Shown piece by piece: positions 24,659-37,816 of a stretch of 64,000 nt of DNA. The position numbers were made by a program, and so were the translations under genes. Positions within the stretch are counted from its first letter, which is position 1. Each line of letters opens with the position of its first letter. The notes under the pieces are model-generated. The model had not been told where the DNA came from, searched no databases, and saw nothing but the letters and a program-made list of their open reading frames with translations. This stretch comes from Tetrastigma voinierianum (lineage: Eukaryota; Streptophyta; Magnoliopsida; Vitales; Vitaceae). Location: NCBI GenBank assembly GCA_016808115.1, contig JAEQBH010001838.1, positions 310,001-374,000 of the forward strand. Direction: 5' to 3'.

Positions 24659-27014
24659 TGGGTGAAGCAGAGGCCACCAAATCAGTAGCAAGCTGAAGTC
24701 CATAATTTCTAAAAATTCGATGAGCCTATTAGTTTCTGCCAACCAAATGGATCTTATTCGCAATATCAATCCTAAAATCTATGTGTTAACTCTGATATAA
24801 CATCTACGTGTATCTATAAATGTTTCTTAACAAATAGACCTCAGTGGTCATCCCTTCGTAAAGCGACCTCAACGATTAAACAAAAATATCAATAGTTTCT
24901 CAAAAATGCAAAATTATAATAACTATTAGATTTATGATTTGTAGTTCATTAACCGATAACGAGTTAATTACCGTGAGGCATACGGAAACTTGGGCTCTCA
25001 TTCTGAAACTAAACAAAATAATCATTACATGTTTAAATAAGTCAAGTGATTAGAAATACGGATTCTCCTCTCTATCTGCCACGAAAGGAGGAAATCAACG
25101 GGGGTGAGATAACTGTGGTAAATATATCACTTGTGAGGCTAGGTGCCAGGCGAAGCTCAAGGGATGGTTATAATAATCAATCAATCACATTACATGAGTT
25201 CTGCAACAAATGTATGAACAACATTATCACAAAGAGATTTAGGGTTTGAAACATAATATAGTTTATCTTGAGAATACATTGTTCCTTTTTAACTTTATAT
25301 GGAATTTATTTGTTCCTTTTACCTTTATCTTTGGAATCGTGACCAACCAAAGATCCGTAAACCATTTGGAGTTCTATGAGTTTTACTTCACCTCTCTAGG
25401 AAGGCGCGCTGCCCGCACGAAGAGGGTACCATGTGCACATAGCACGATGACATCACATGATTTAGGCTTTTATAGTTCATACCATCGTGGCATTGCGATT
25501 TACAAGTTATAGGCGGCGTACTCGACATGCAACAGAGATAACACCCAGTGTGAGTTAAATGCCGTGCACCGGCATGAATATTCATCAAGACCAGTGACTT
25601 GGCATATGACAAATTGTTCAATAGTGCTCAGAATAAGGGTCTTAATCGCAGTCAGTGCTCTGATCAAGTCCAGACAATGGCTCACCTTACATTCGAAGGT
25701 GCAAATCGGTATATAAATTTACTCACCTCCTATTGATCAGACTGGTAGGCTATTCACCACGAGCGCGAGCCTTCCCCAGCCGTTTGCTGCCAATATTCAT
25801 ACAATAAAAGAAGTATAAAGATAAATCAAAATCATGTGAGCCATACCTTGTTTATTACCCTCAGTCAGAACATTTAGTTTCTATTTGATACTTTAACATT
25901 TTAATCATTTTAAATCCCTTTTACTTTTCTTTATTCTGCCTTTAACATCCTAATGCAGAAATTATAATTTTAATATTCAATTTCTGACTAATTTCTTACA
26001 TGTGTTTAATCACTAAACTTCGTTTTTTTTGCGATTAATGGTTAGTATTTTGCTTTATATCTTTCTCTACGACGTCGAAAAGACACAGCAGTGGAAAAAT
26101 TTCACTAACATCCATATATTTCAATGATGTCAAATTATTTTCTAATTAATCCATTGGTCCTCTGTAGTTCTGTCCAAGTCTGACCTTCAATAAATTCACC
26201 TTTGATTGGCCTTAATTCCTTCATTACCTCAATTTTCATTCTAAATACATTTTCCCAAATTTTATTATACCAGACCCACAATTCATACCTCTTAGGTCAC
26301 ATTCTATAGATTCAAAATGCAATTGCAACTATATACATTAGACAGTCAATTTCATTCCAGCGATAATTGACCATCAAACAAAGCAACAATTTATCAATTC
26401 AATTTTCTAATAAGACCATACAAAACCAAAATTAAAAATCATGTGGCGCTTTGTATACATTGATCTCCCTCATGAAAATCACGGGTTGATTTCAAGAAAT
26501 CAAACAACAAATTGCTGTCCTTCCTCATTGATTCGGCTCCGGATGAAACAAGGTTCTTCAATTTTTATTTTCTTTCTGTATCTATTTTCTGAGGCCTATG
26601 TTTTAAAATTCGTTCAATGTGATTTGAGTCCCTACAGTTTTCTTGAATTTTTGGGCCACCGGAATTTATTAAAAATGTCTCTTTTGCCCTTGGTCAAAAA
26701 ATGCATTGACTTTTCCCTACCGGTTCACTTGTTCAAGTATTTTGTTTTTTTATTCAAATGTACATTAATTTTATTTTTATATATCTTTGGACCTTAATTT
26801 TCTTCTAAAATTCCCATAATTTATTTCATTCATTTGGGTATTTTAAAAAATTCTATTTCAGTCCTTGCTCGAGTGACCTTCAAGGTATATTTTCCTAAAA
26901 TTCCATTGGTAGAAATAACGATTGCAAATTATTATAAAATTCATGATGGACCTTCACTTTAAACTTAAAATTCCATGAAAAAAATCATTTAAAAAAAATG
27001 TTTGGGGTGTTACA
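24659..27014 (-). repeat. 3' LTR (left) of Tekay-2
   Basis: Aligns with 30589-33022, for example gtggtcatcc..aaagcgacctc (24844/30784), cattacatgtt (25023/30981), acctctctaggaaggc (25390/31349), ttatatctttctctac (26054/32053), ttccatgaaaa at the end. The left border is an estimate. Confidence 0.8.
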
Positions 27015-27030
27015 TTCTCCCCCCCTTATA
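27015..27030 (-). other. Polypurine tract of Tekay-2
   Basis: ttctcccccccttata directly after the LTR end: a purine run on the minus strand. Confidence 0.8.
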
Positions 27031-27059
27031 AAAATTCGTCCTCGAATTTATTAAAGAAT

Positions 27060-30000
27060 ATTTTTATATCTTTCGAAGAGTTGAGGATATTTGTCTTCAT
27101 CATTGCTCACTCTCGAGGTACACTCCTCTACTTAGTGATTCACTTGCCACTGAACCTTTACCACCGCTACTCTTTTTTGTTTCTCGGTTCACGTACATCA
27201 TCCACTATGATCTTGGGTACCTCTTCACCATGACCCAGTCCATATCAACCTCAATCTCGGTCGAAGAATGTGGGACGGATGAGGCGTGCTTCCGTAACAT
27301 TGAGGATATGGCTGCTGGATGCACATGGCCCAAAGTTAGGGGCAAAAAATAATCTGTAGGCCCATTGCCAACCCTATCAATATCAAATAGTGTTTCTATA
27401 TCTCGGTGTCGGCTTCCCTTCTTCCGAATCATCCTCCTTGTGAGGAGATATTTTAAGGAAGCGTGATCACCACGCAAGCTGCACATCCCGTCTCTCGGAT
27501 CAGCCATAACTCTTTTGTCGGCCCCGAAAGCCGTCCTCATTCTCTCTACGAATAATAGGTACTTTCTCGAAGTTTTACCGATCAACTCTGGACCTTCCAA
27601 TTCTCATCACTATAAATCAGCAGAAGAAGGTGACCTACATTTTTCCGTCCGTAGAATTTTTCCTATAAGCGCCATTCAATGTCGATAGAATAGTGACATT
27701 ATTATAAGCAAATAAAAACAAATATATTTTCCCAACTACCTCAATCCATAACATCAGATATATCTCAGAAATTAGATTGTGATTAAACACTTACTTAATA
27801 CGAGATGTGGAAGGGCATCTTGAAATCCGGTTGTTTGGCTTCTGAAGTTTGCCAAAACCTCGAGGTGAAGCTGATTTGTCGAGATACTATGGACTGCGGC
27901 ACTCCGATGCGAGTGCTTTATATGTGTCCAGATCATCGCATCTTTGTTCCAGGTATAAGTGGTCTTAACATTTAGAAGTGGCGATTTCGTCGATCATCGC
28001 TATAACGGTCGAATCATGCTATGGGTGGTCTTTGGTAAGCAACCACGAGTCTGGTAATTCTCTCCCATTTCCATTCGGTATTAATGGCAACTCTGAAGAC
28101 ACATGGGTCTCTGGTCTTTCAATTTGACTTGTTGGCATGTGAGCATGATCACCACATCTTTGTGCCACATCCTTTTAAATCCCATTCCACCAATACATAC
28201 CTTTAACATCTGTTTATCTTGGTGACTCTGGATGAACATATAAAATTTATATTACCTTGGAGAATCAACATACAGTCTCAACCCATCTACATCGTTTGCC
28301 AGTCTATTTCCTCGTCTCGATATCATCTACAATTTTCAAATCCGGGATGTGCATTACATTTTGTGCGAATCTCCCATAATTTGTAAAGGAAGGATCCTTA
28401 TCTTAGTTGTATGATCTCATCAATCAATAAATTTTCCACAGGCTATTGCAACTAATCTTTGGACTCTGTGGCTTCAAGCGTACTCCCATATTTGGCAAAT
28501 CCTCGAGCTCCTTCAATATCTCCTCTTATGTCTTTGAAATATGTGCTAGGCTATGCATAGGACACACTTAAAGCATCGACCACCACATTGGCTTTCCCGG
28601 GATGATATAAAATCTACAGCAATGCAATCTTTCGAGTAACTCTACCCCATCTCCTCTGCTGATTCAAATCTCTCTGTACTATGGGTCTTATTGAGGCACG
28701 TGATGAGTGTAAATCTGCCTCACATAAGTAGTGCCTCCTATTGGTACAAAAATGGCCCATCTCAGGTCATGTGTGCGAGATGAATTCAGCTATGTCCACC
28801 TCATTTGTCTGGATGCATATGCTATTACCTTCCCATTACGCATCAAAGCCTGACCCAAATCTACTGCGGGCATCCTGATACAACTGTCGTACCTCCACGA
28901 TGCAGCTGAGTAATGTCTTCGCTGCTTGGAGCGATGGATTAAGCGATCGCCAGTTTACGGAAACTTTGCTCCAGTCATCACTCCAAATTTTAGCTGCTGA
29001 TCGGCGTGTCAATGGGGATGTTACAAAATCTTTGCCGTCTTGCCAATATCAACTAATACCTGAAAACTCGTATCTCGGTCACATTGGTGGAGTGCAGGCA
29101 GGATTAGACAAGCATACCTTCTTGGATCACAGACACCCTCTTATATCACCTGCCCAAAGAAACTCACCTTTATTAAGCCAAACTCCATTGAAACGGTTTG
29201 CATAATTGATATGTTCTAGTGCGATACAAATCTGAGGTGTTCTATGTTTACATGACTCAGTCATCGAGGATATCATCTCAACACCACCACAAATTTATCT
29301 AGATGAGGTTTGAAAACCGGTTCTATCAAATCATAGCACTTGACTGGTGCGTTAGTCAACAGCGGTAATACGGGGAACTCTGGCCAATATCTGCAAAGTG
29401 CGAATGGTGTGAGGATATCTTCCCTCATATCTTCAGCGTGGTAACGGACCGAGAAGGTGATCTTTAGAAAATAGTGGCCCACATAGTGTTGACAAATCAT
29501 CTATTCTGGAAGTGGATACTATTTCTTGATTGTTACCTTGTTCAGTGTTGGTAATCAGCCGCACATCCTCATAGTCCCATCCTTTTTCTTCACAAATAAC
29601 ACTGGTGCACCCCACGGTGAACTGCTTGGTCTAATAAAACCCTTATCCAGCAATTCTTGCAATTGCTCTTTCAACTCTTTCAATTCAGTGGGTGCCATAA
29701 TGTATGGTGCAATAGATATAGGATTTGTACCAGGTAAACAAATTGTCTTTCAAAACAATTTCACAATACGGTGCTAATCCTTGTAAATCATCGGAAAGAC
29801 ATCCCGGGTAATCCCTCGCCTTAATTATATCTCACAGTGATGAGAATTCTGGCATCTCATAGAGCTAAATACTGGCAGCCTTCTTAAGTAACATAAACAT
29901 ATTGAAGTCAAGTACTAGAGCTTCCATTATGGTCTCACTGGAAAACAAACTTCAGGTGCTCCAATGGTTGAAACGTTATCTTCTTTATAACAATCCATGA

Positions 30001-30250
30001 TTTATATGATTAGTACGTAACCATTCCATACCTAAGATAACATCAAACTCGGTATAGGTAATTCAATCAAATCAGCATATAATCCACATTCTAACTGTTC
30101 TCTGATCTGTTAGCCATATGGGTTTCACTCAACTTCATTCTTAGTGATTTATCTTAATATTACAGGTTTTCATTAACCAGTTGCGCCATAATTCAGCATA
30201 AGATCGGGATTGCAGTGGTGGTGGCTCAGGGATCAAATAACCACTTCATT
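27060..30250 (-). pseudogene. Tekay-2 pol relic: chromodomain, integrase, RNase H, RT, protease
   Basis: Reading the minus strand from right to left: a protease remnant near 30.0-30.25 kb; RT start near 29.6-29.75 kb; RT middle with LTNAP and FKPHLDKFVVV at 29273-29380; RNase H at about 28.6-28.9 kb (AYASRQMR-like); integrase core at about 27.78-28.12 kb; integrase C-terminus at 27205-27600 (GPELIGKTS, then a LRGDH and a HPAAISSMLRK segment); a chromodomain trace at 27060-27200 ending KYPQLFE-like in a shifted frame. Many stops and frameshifts. The RT metal-binding motif is lost. The order and the chromodomain place it in the Tekay/Del group of chromoviruses. No product is expected. Confidence 0.75.
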
Positions 30251-30588
30251 TCGTTTATTTGTCTTGTTTATACTATGAATAAATTATTGGCATTTAATTT
30301 TTCTTTTAAATGTATTAATTAGATCTCTGCAATCATAAAGCTGATGTTGTTGTGAGACCTCCTGTTGGATTAAATAAAAAATATATGGCCTCTATCAGAG
30401 TGTAAGTACTTCCATCTGAATCATGAGTCAATATACTATGATGACATATAAAAGACAATTTGAGTCTATGTCCATGAGTTGTATCATTTATCATTTACCC
30501 AAATAACATCTGAGGTTCTTTTTTAAGCGAAACAAAATTACACTTTTCATCCCACTTTGTAGGCTGTGAAAAAGCCAAAGTATTAAAA
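30251..30588. other. Non-coding remnant between protease and the 5' LTR of Tekay-2
   Basis: AT-rich; gag (about 1 kb) and the primer-binding site expected here are missing. No gctctgatacca complement was seen. The LTR may extend leftward into this stretch. Confidence 0.5.
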
Positions 30589-33022
30589 TGGGCAGAGCTT
30601 AAGGCCACTAATCCCAGTGCAGGCTAAGTCCTACCTGATTCTGCCCGAAGATAGTGAGACCTGTGTTCATAATAAATGGCCGAATCATATACAACCACGC
30701 GTATCAATCTAAAATCTCTGTGTGGTCTGCTTTCAAAAATCTATCATGATATTAATGTCAAATAACATAATAATGAGCCTCCGTGGTCATCCACTAACAA
30801 AAGCGACCTCCAGCGGGTCTCATCAAAATATCAATGGTTTCCATTAAAAACAAAAATTTATCAACTCAACTATTCAAATTTATCGATTTAAACAAATAGT
30901 CAAACAATAAACCAGATCAGTCACCATGGAGCCTTGAAACTTAGACTCTCATTCACCCAATAAACAAGAATAGCAATCCATTACATGTTTCAAATAGAAT
31001 CCAAGTGATTAAAGTACCAGTTCCTTTCTCTGTCTGCACAGGAAATAAACAGGAATTGGGAATATTCAGAGTGAAAATATAATCACATACTTGTGAGCTA
31101 GGTATGAGCCAAACTCTGAGATGGACCATATCTAATCAAATAATCCATTTTATGGGTTATGCAACAAATAAGTATGAACTCAACATTATAAGATTTAGAG
31201 GTTTGAAACACGAAATAGTTTGCTGAATCCGTACATTCCTTTTACCTTTTATATTGGAATGGCATTCCTTTTCCACCTTTATCTTTTGGAATCATTACAT
31301 TTCAACAAAGATCAGTGACAGGCAGGTTCTCACTTCTGGGATTCTTACCACCTCTCTAGGAAGGCATTGGCTTTGCCATACAGTACCATGTGCATAGCGA
31401 TAATATACATCAGTTAGGCTTTCTATGATTATACCATCAAATGACATTACTTGATTTACAAGTTATAGCTGACCGTACTCGTATACCTTAAGGGCAACAC
31501 CAAATACAATAAGAGTTAGCTGTAGTGCTCGGCTATGAATATTCATCAAGACACGTGACTTGTGGCATGCAAGCAAATTCAGATTCAATGAATGCTCAAG
31601 AATAGGGTCTTAATCACTGATCATTACTACGATCCAAGTTAAGCATTAAACAGCTATACATTTGAAGGATTGCAAATGCGATGATATAAATTTACTCACC
31701 TCCTATTAGTCGAGGTTAAACTAGGCTATTCTACTGAGCATTAATGAGCCTTCCTAACTAGTTTGCTATACCAATATTCATGCAAGAAAAGAAATGCAAG
31801 ATACTTGTGATCATAATGAGCCACCTTTGACATTCCACTCAATTATAGTAGTTTACCCGTTTTTATTTAATCGCTAGCAGACTTTTAAATAATTTTTAAA
31901 ATCCTTTTACTTTCCTTACCTTCAACATTCTGCCTTTTAACATCTAAATACCCAAATTATAATTTTAACAATATTCAATTTCACGCTAATTTCTTACATC
32001 TAATGTTAATCCTAAACTCGTTTTTTGGCGAATTGCGCATCAGTTGGTATTTTGCTTATATCTTTCTCTACCGACGTCGAAAAAGACTTGAAACCAGTGG
32101 CAAAATTTACTGCGTCCATATCTTTCCAATGATTTCAAATTGTGGCCTAAATTCGTCATTAGGTCCTCTGATTCTGTCCAAGTCGACCTTCAAACGAAAT
32201 TCACATTCAGTGGTCTTGCTCCAATTCTGTTACCACCTCAATTTCATTCTAAATACATTTTCCCCAATTTAAACACTTAGACCTAATTCATACCTCTTGG
32301 TCTGATATGAATTCAAATTACGATTGCAACCTAGCATACACATTGAATATTCATTCTGTTCCAACGACCCTAATTGACCATCGAGCAACAACCATTTATC
32401 AATTCATTCCCTTTCCTCAATCTGAAGTTCATGCAAAACCAAAATTAAAAACCATGGTAGCTTTAATATACATTCAAGTCTCCACCATGAAAAATCCTTG
32501 AAGTTAATTCAAAGGAAATGGCTGCAACAGGCCTATTCTTCCTCGGATTCGGCGCGAATGGAGAACTGAGTTCGCTCGTTTTTTCTTTATTTTCTTATGA
32601 TTTTTACACGAGGCCTAATATTTTAAAAATTAATTCAATATTTCACTTAAGTCTTGGTTTTCTTGATTTTAAGGCCACAGGAATTATTAAAAATGTCTCT
32701 TTGGCCCTTGGTCAAAAATCGTTGTTGACTTTTCCTACTGGGTTCCTTTGTTCACATATTTTTTTAATTCATGTATTTTCATTAATTTTATTTTTATATC
32801 ATATATTTTGACCTTAATTTGCTTCATAAAAATTCCCATAATTTATTTCATTCATTGGGTATTTTTAAAAATTCTATTTAGTCAGCTAACAAATTTGACC
32901 TTAATGTGATATATTTTACATTATTCAACAAATATTCTAAAATTATTACTCGAATTCATGATGGACAACAAAACACCTAAAACTTAAATTCCATGAAAAA
33001 TCATTCGTGGCCAGGTGTTACA
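30589..33022 (-). repeat. 5' LTR (right) of Tekay-2
   Basis: Homologous with 24659-27014; ends ccaggtgttaca. Both copies have many independent substitutions and small indels, so the insertion is old. Confidence 0.8.
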
Positions 33023-34110
33023 TCCAGCTCACGCGTTCCATATCTGGCATGCGGAAGCCCGATACGGAAAAAGGCCACCCTGCCAATCCGGCCGGTCATA
33101 GTGTCGCAAGGTGCCGTACCCTTGAGGCCTCCCACGCTCCATAAATGATTTTTCCTCAGCGTGTCCGGGGATACTAAGACATGCCCGCCCAGCAGACAAT
33201 ATCACCTGGTCTGATCCTCATGGCTCTCCGTACACCTGCATGTCTGACGGTTCTTCCGATCCGTGCGATCACATGCTTGCATTTCAACGGGCAATGATCC
33301 TCAGCGAGTAGACTGGCCAAATACTGTGTAAGGTGTTCCGGTGGCCCAGCGCCAGGCCTGCTTTAGTGTGGTTTCACAAGCTCCCGAAGGATCAGTAAAC
33401 ACATTATTGACGTAGGCCCGTTCGTCTCTCATTACTGTGCTCTAACGCCGGACAAAAAGGAACGACCCGGCTCCCTCAAGTCCATCCTTAAGCGGGAGAA
33501 GGCGAGTCCATCAGGGACTTCACGCCCAGTTCGAGACAGCGGTCAACTTGAATTGATAATACACAATATGATGCATTTGAAAACTTTAAAAGAAGCTTTT
33601 GGGCGTCTACACCCCACGTTCTTCAGTGCTATCCACTGGACCGCGCTGACCAACTATGGAAGAGAATTATGTACCGACGAGCGGATAAATTCTCTATGCT
33701 GGAAGATAACATACGGGCCGCCTCTGGCCGTCATGATATTTTGGGCCATTAAACTTCTTTGCTAAGAACCTGTCGAAGAAAAATAGCCGAGGCAAGGGCC
33801 GGAAGCGCCCCTGCGGCAATGCGAGAAGAGGAAGGTCACGCCAGGTTCATTGCTCTCCAACATTGCCTATGGCCGACTCCTTTACATCATCAGGACCTCC
33901 ACGACTTCAAGTGGCCCCCTTTATGAGAGCGATCGGGACAGTATAAGCGAATCCCTCGATGCGATTATCAGGGACCATGGCGTGGGCCAAATGCTTCGAG
34001 CCTCAGTTTATGTGTGAAAAAGTTGATTCGGATTAATTTCTGAACGGTACTTAGAGCGGCGTGAGATGATAGGCTGGCTCCCGCGTAAACAGTCCATTGC
34101 GAATGCCAGA
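33023..34110 (+). pseudogene. Tat-1 gag, second part
   Basis: Capsid-like blocks are recognisable although frames shift: near 33270-33330 a HFNGQ-type segment, near 33380-33520 a WF.LP-like region followed by an SLKSILKREGESIRDF segment, which corresponds to the conserved QGPNESLRDY-type block of Tat gag. Around 33950-34080 lies the degenerate zinc-knuckle and linker (DHGVGQM, then REMIGWL). Gag would package the element RNA in virus-like particles; this copy cannot. Confidence 0.6.
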
Positions 34111-34430
34111 CGTATTCAAGGATACACGACCGACCATCAACTTTATGTTGGGGGCCGGCTGGCGGCCAATATCAATCCAGAAACAGCGAAGAAGAATTCT
34201 CGGGTGGCCTCGGTCGAGCGAGTAAACCGTGGCGACCGGGGATATCCGCAGCGATTCTGTCGATTGACGGCCCTATATCCTTTCCCCCTATTAACCCTAC
34301 CGCAGGTCATCCACACCACACTCCGTTGCCGCCGTCTTGTGTATGTATTAACGGTTTTTTACTATTTTGCCCCCAGGGTCTCGTCGGTCAGGCGGTGATG
34401 TGTTTGCTCCGTCTCGCGCTGGCGGATGAG
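34111..34430 (+). pseudogene. Tat-1 protease, degenerate
   Basis: A VGGRLAANINPETAKK segment at about 34145-34200 corresponds to the glycine-rich block that opens Tat protease domains. Near 34375-34400 the DNA around the catalytic Asp-x-Gly is recognisable only with a frame change. Surrounding ORFs (34066-34398, 34326-34538) cover parts of it in different frames. Confidence 0.5.
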
Positions 34431-34985
34431 AATCCCGTTGATCATCTGATGCATTGGCGAGGAGTTTTGTCGGTTTCAATGGGCTACCACCTTTGTCGAT
34501 TGGGGAAATCTTTTTTTGTCAAAAGCGAGGCCCGGTAACTCGGCAAATGCGCTGGCTAGTGAAGACTTGGGCACCTGATGACTTTATCTTGGTATTTGGC
34601 TGCGCCATTAAGCCGTACCACTAAACAATGGCTTGTGAGTAGGGCAAGTCGACGCCAGTCGGAGTTAACATACGACAATGCTATCGGCTCTGTCTGGGGC
34701 GAAGCAGAGGAATACTCCTAGTGAGCTGACCCTTGAGGCTGACTACCAGCTGATAGCAATCATAGTCATTTAGGGTCTTGGGGATAGAAACCCTTGGCGG
34801 TTGATCCCTTGGAAACCACACCCCTTGATGGACCAGACAGATGCATCTATGTTAGTACTCTCTGTCAGGAAATTGTGCCCAAGTCCAGTTAAATAAGTGT
34901 GTATTTTCTTGGACTCATGCGGAAATATGGCCGGGAGATGCATTGCGCCACTCACTGGACAACGTCGCCCCATGCGCTAAGTCGG
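34431..34985. other. Tat-1 protease-RT spacer, degenerate
   Basis: By position the connector between protease and RT; no block I can name. Confidence 0.4.
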
Positions 34986-35430
34986 TCGGAAATAAGGTGA
35001 CGCTTTCACCAGATATCTTGATCATCCAGCTGGTGAATGTCTTCTGTAAGATGGATTACCAGGCGGGTTCAATACCTGAATGGTGACGTGGTGGTTGTTC
35101 CAAGAAGGGAACAAATTGAGGTATGTGTGGATTACCGAACCTCCATGGCCTTCACCCAAAGAGCGACTTCCCTCGCCCCATATGATCAAATTGTGGATGC
35201 TTGAGCATGTATCTTTATAATTCTGACGCTTTCTGGGATACCACCCAGGATCCCCATGCACCGGATGCGGAAAAAAAAAGTCTTTCATCACTCCCGGCAG
35301 ACTCTTTATTACGATGTGATGCCTTTAAACCGAAGAATGCGGGGCCACCTGTCGGAGGTTGGTGATGAAAATGTTTGACTCTGATACTGGTAGCAGTGAA
35401 GTGTCTATTGGTATGCTAGTAAAATCCAGG
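34986..35430 (+). pseudogene. Tat-1 reverse transcriptase, degenerate
   Basis: Blocks in order with frame changes: a PEW segment followed by a VVP/SKKGT-like stretch (35070-35110), a CVDY-like MCGLPN region with a following PKSD (35120-35180), a phase of the YxQI region near 35230-35290, and VMPFKPKNAGPP at about 35318-35355, the well-conserved MPFGLKNAG block. The YxDD region is not recognisable. Several stops. Confidence 0.65.
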
Positions 35431-36560
35431 CGTCGAGGATCAACGTAGCTAATCTCAACGAACTTCGACCTCCTGGAGAATATAATATGAAGCCAGACCC
35501 CTAAATGTGCCTTCGGGGTCCGTGGCTGATTCCTTAGCTTTATGGTAACTGAGAGGGATAAGAGGCTAATCTGTGCAACTTAAGGCCATATTGCAATCGC
35601 GTTGAGCTCTAGAAAGAGGATCCAACACAACTGGCCAAATTCGGTTAGCGCTCTTAGGCATTTTGTTTTCAGTTCACGGACCGTTTGAAACCTTCTTTGC
35701 TGCGAGGTAACCCGGTAGAGGATGGGTGGAATCGGCGGGTCTGTCATCAATCCAAAAATACCTACGAGCCCGCCGATTCGCGCAAAGCCGGAGAAGCGTG
35801 ACGCTCTATCTACCTAGTAGCCTGCGATATAGCGATGAAGTGGTGCCTTGTTTAAAAGAATGTGGGGGCGAAGTTGAGGCTAGTGTTTTTGTCGACAAAT
35901 CCTTAACGTATGGGGCCGGATACACCTGACAATTTGCGCCAGCCCTCGGGCGACCGCCCGGAAGCCGCCATACTTTCAAGCTGCGTCGGATTGTGGTGCT
36001 AACTAATCTTCCACTCCGGGGCACGATTCATAAGCGAATCTGCTTAGAAGATGGCTCGTTGAAGCGATGGAATTAAGCGGTATGGCATCGATACAGTAGA
36101 GACTTTCAAGAAGGGGCAAGTGCTGCGGCAGCTTCCTTGTAAATCCGGCCGTGCGGACGAAGAGGGTTTGGTGGACCCACTGTGTTGATGGGGCTCCCAA
36201 ACAATCGGGGCGACATTCAGTTTCGCCAGTGCCTCCCGATCGGGAAAGGATTGGGCGATCCGTTTAGGCCGGCGCCTCCAACAACGAGTCGATGCGAAGC
36301 CATAATGCGGCCCAGTCTTGAACTCTCACTTTCGTGAGTCTTGTGACCTTCGATTTAGGCGACTCTGGCGGATTTTATAAGACCAGTCAACGTGGCGATC
36401 AAGTCGGGGAACCGGGCCAGCAAAACCATACTTCCTGATGGCGAAATTAAGCACCTCTACGACTGGAAACTTGAACGTAATGCGGGGCGCCAATAGGGAG
36501 TGATGCCTTAGCGCGATTCTGCGCTTCTTTACCCGATAAAACAATATATCTCCCATCTCT
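35431..36560 (+). pseudogene. Tat-1 RNase H region, degenerate
   Basis: The 35726-35929 reading carries a TLYLPSSLRYSDEVVPCL stretch matching the LYLYLAVSD..VSAVL block, then a VFVDKSL segment matching the Y(F)VSK block of Tat RNase H. After that only fragments are traceable (IELS-like near 36060). Confidence 0.6.
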
Positions 36561-37660
36561 TTATCGATCGGGCTCCTCCATACTACATACTCAGTAAGAA
36601 TGAGTTGAGGAGGTTCCCGTCTTAGATGGATCCGTACGACTCACGCCTTGTGGAGAACTACCTAAGGATAGGCGGGGCTCTGAAATTCAGATTCGGTCGG
36701 CTAGGTTCTCACGGTAGGCCAGGTAGCCCTCTCAAATGGATCCTGGCGAATACATGCCCAGAAATGTCTAACTCCTGAGCAAGGCCGGTATGTGTTGGCT
36801 GATTTACGCAAGGTATATGTGGAAATCACCGGAGAAAGAACACCTAGCTCGCGGGCTCACATAGGTATTCTTGGTCAGTATGAGTTAGATGCTGCGATTA
36901 CGTCGAAAATGTGACCCTTGCCGACGAATGTCTCCCATCTTGAAATCGCCGGTGCAAGATTTGGTCTCCATCTCTCTAGCCTGTGGCCATTCGCAGTGGG
37001 GGATTGATATTGTGGGTCCGCTTCCCACCGCACACCTTGAAACTATTGTTGGTCGCCACTAGTGTGGTGTCGGATGAGGTTGATGCCTTCACGTAATCAA
37101 AAATAGAATGTTAGTTCATCAGGAGAAAAACATTGTCGTGTCGGTTCGGCATCGAGATCAATGCGGCGTATCGATAATGGGCGTTGATACCTTGATCTGT
37201 GGGACTTTACTGAGTGATAAAGCTTGTACTCCACGGTATCCCACGAATCAATAGCTGGCTTCAAGCCTCGACAAAACGTTGTTGGCGCCCTCAAGCGGTT
37301 GGAGCTCCGCTAAAGGGAAATGGGTGGAGGGCTACCGGGGGTGCTCACGGGGCTCTTAGGGACCACGGCTGAAAATTGACGACATCTCTCGCTTTTGAAA
37401 CCACCTCACAGGATGGAAGTTGTTATCCCTACGAAATGGTCTCTACCCTGCATCGGACCCAGCTCTGTTGGAATCCAAAAAATCTTGAATCGGTGGTCAA
37501 AGAGTTAGGCGCCAGATACGACTGTGGGAGGCGGCGTGATCGAGATGGCGTCCTGCTGTAGCAGCCAAACTCTTATAACAATGGTGAAGTCTCGGGTGTT
37601 CCAACCGGGCGATCTAGTCTTGAGGAAAGTTTTTAGAAATCACAGATTTACAGTAGGAAA
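36561..37660 (+). pseudogene. Tat-1 integrase, degenerate
   Basis: A YVLADLRKVYVEITG segment (about 36790-36835) corresponds to the N-terminal zinc-binding region. A LWPFAV..D stretch and GP.LPTA region at about 36980-37040 match the conserved PWPFAQWGIDIVGPLP block. Near 37590-37635 a VFQPGDLVLRKVF segment matches the C-terminal end of Tat integrases. Frames shift repeatedly, and DDE residues cannot be assigned with confidence. Confidence 0.7.
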
Positions 37661-37816
37661 AATTCTAACTTAATTTGGGAAGGACAGTATGTAGTCTACG
37701 GCGAGGAAGTTAGCGGGTCTATGCTATAAACAACGATTTGATGGAACTCACATTGCACAGAATGTGGAGATACCACACACTTGAAAGGTATTATCAATAA
37801 AGAAGTATCTTTGTCA

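Larger units (their letters stand above)
24659..33022 (-). mobile_element. Tekay-like chromovirus (Tekay-2) inserted in Tat-1 gag
   Basis: Two homologous LTRs (24659-27014 and 30589-33022) around a minus-strand pol relic with chromodomain remnants. Both right ends read ggtgttaca, the complement of the tgtaacacc start. The left LTR is followed by a strong polypurine tract, so orientation is minus. Pol runs from the chromodomain (left) to protease (near 30.2 kb), but gag and the primer-binding site are missing: an internal deletion before the 5' LTR. Tat-1 gag resumes immediately at 33023. The right flank is tccag; I found no matching duplication at the left, whose border is therefore approximate. 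Confidence 0.8.

Noticed and set aside
28900..29777. Plus-strand ORFs in the Tekay-2 pol region
   Set aside because: Opposite-strand readings of the minus-strand RT and RNase H relic.
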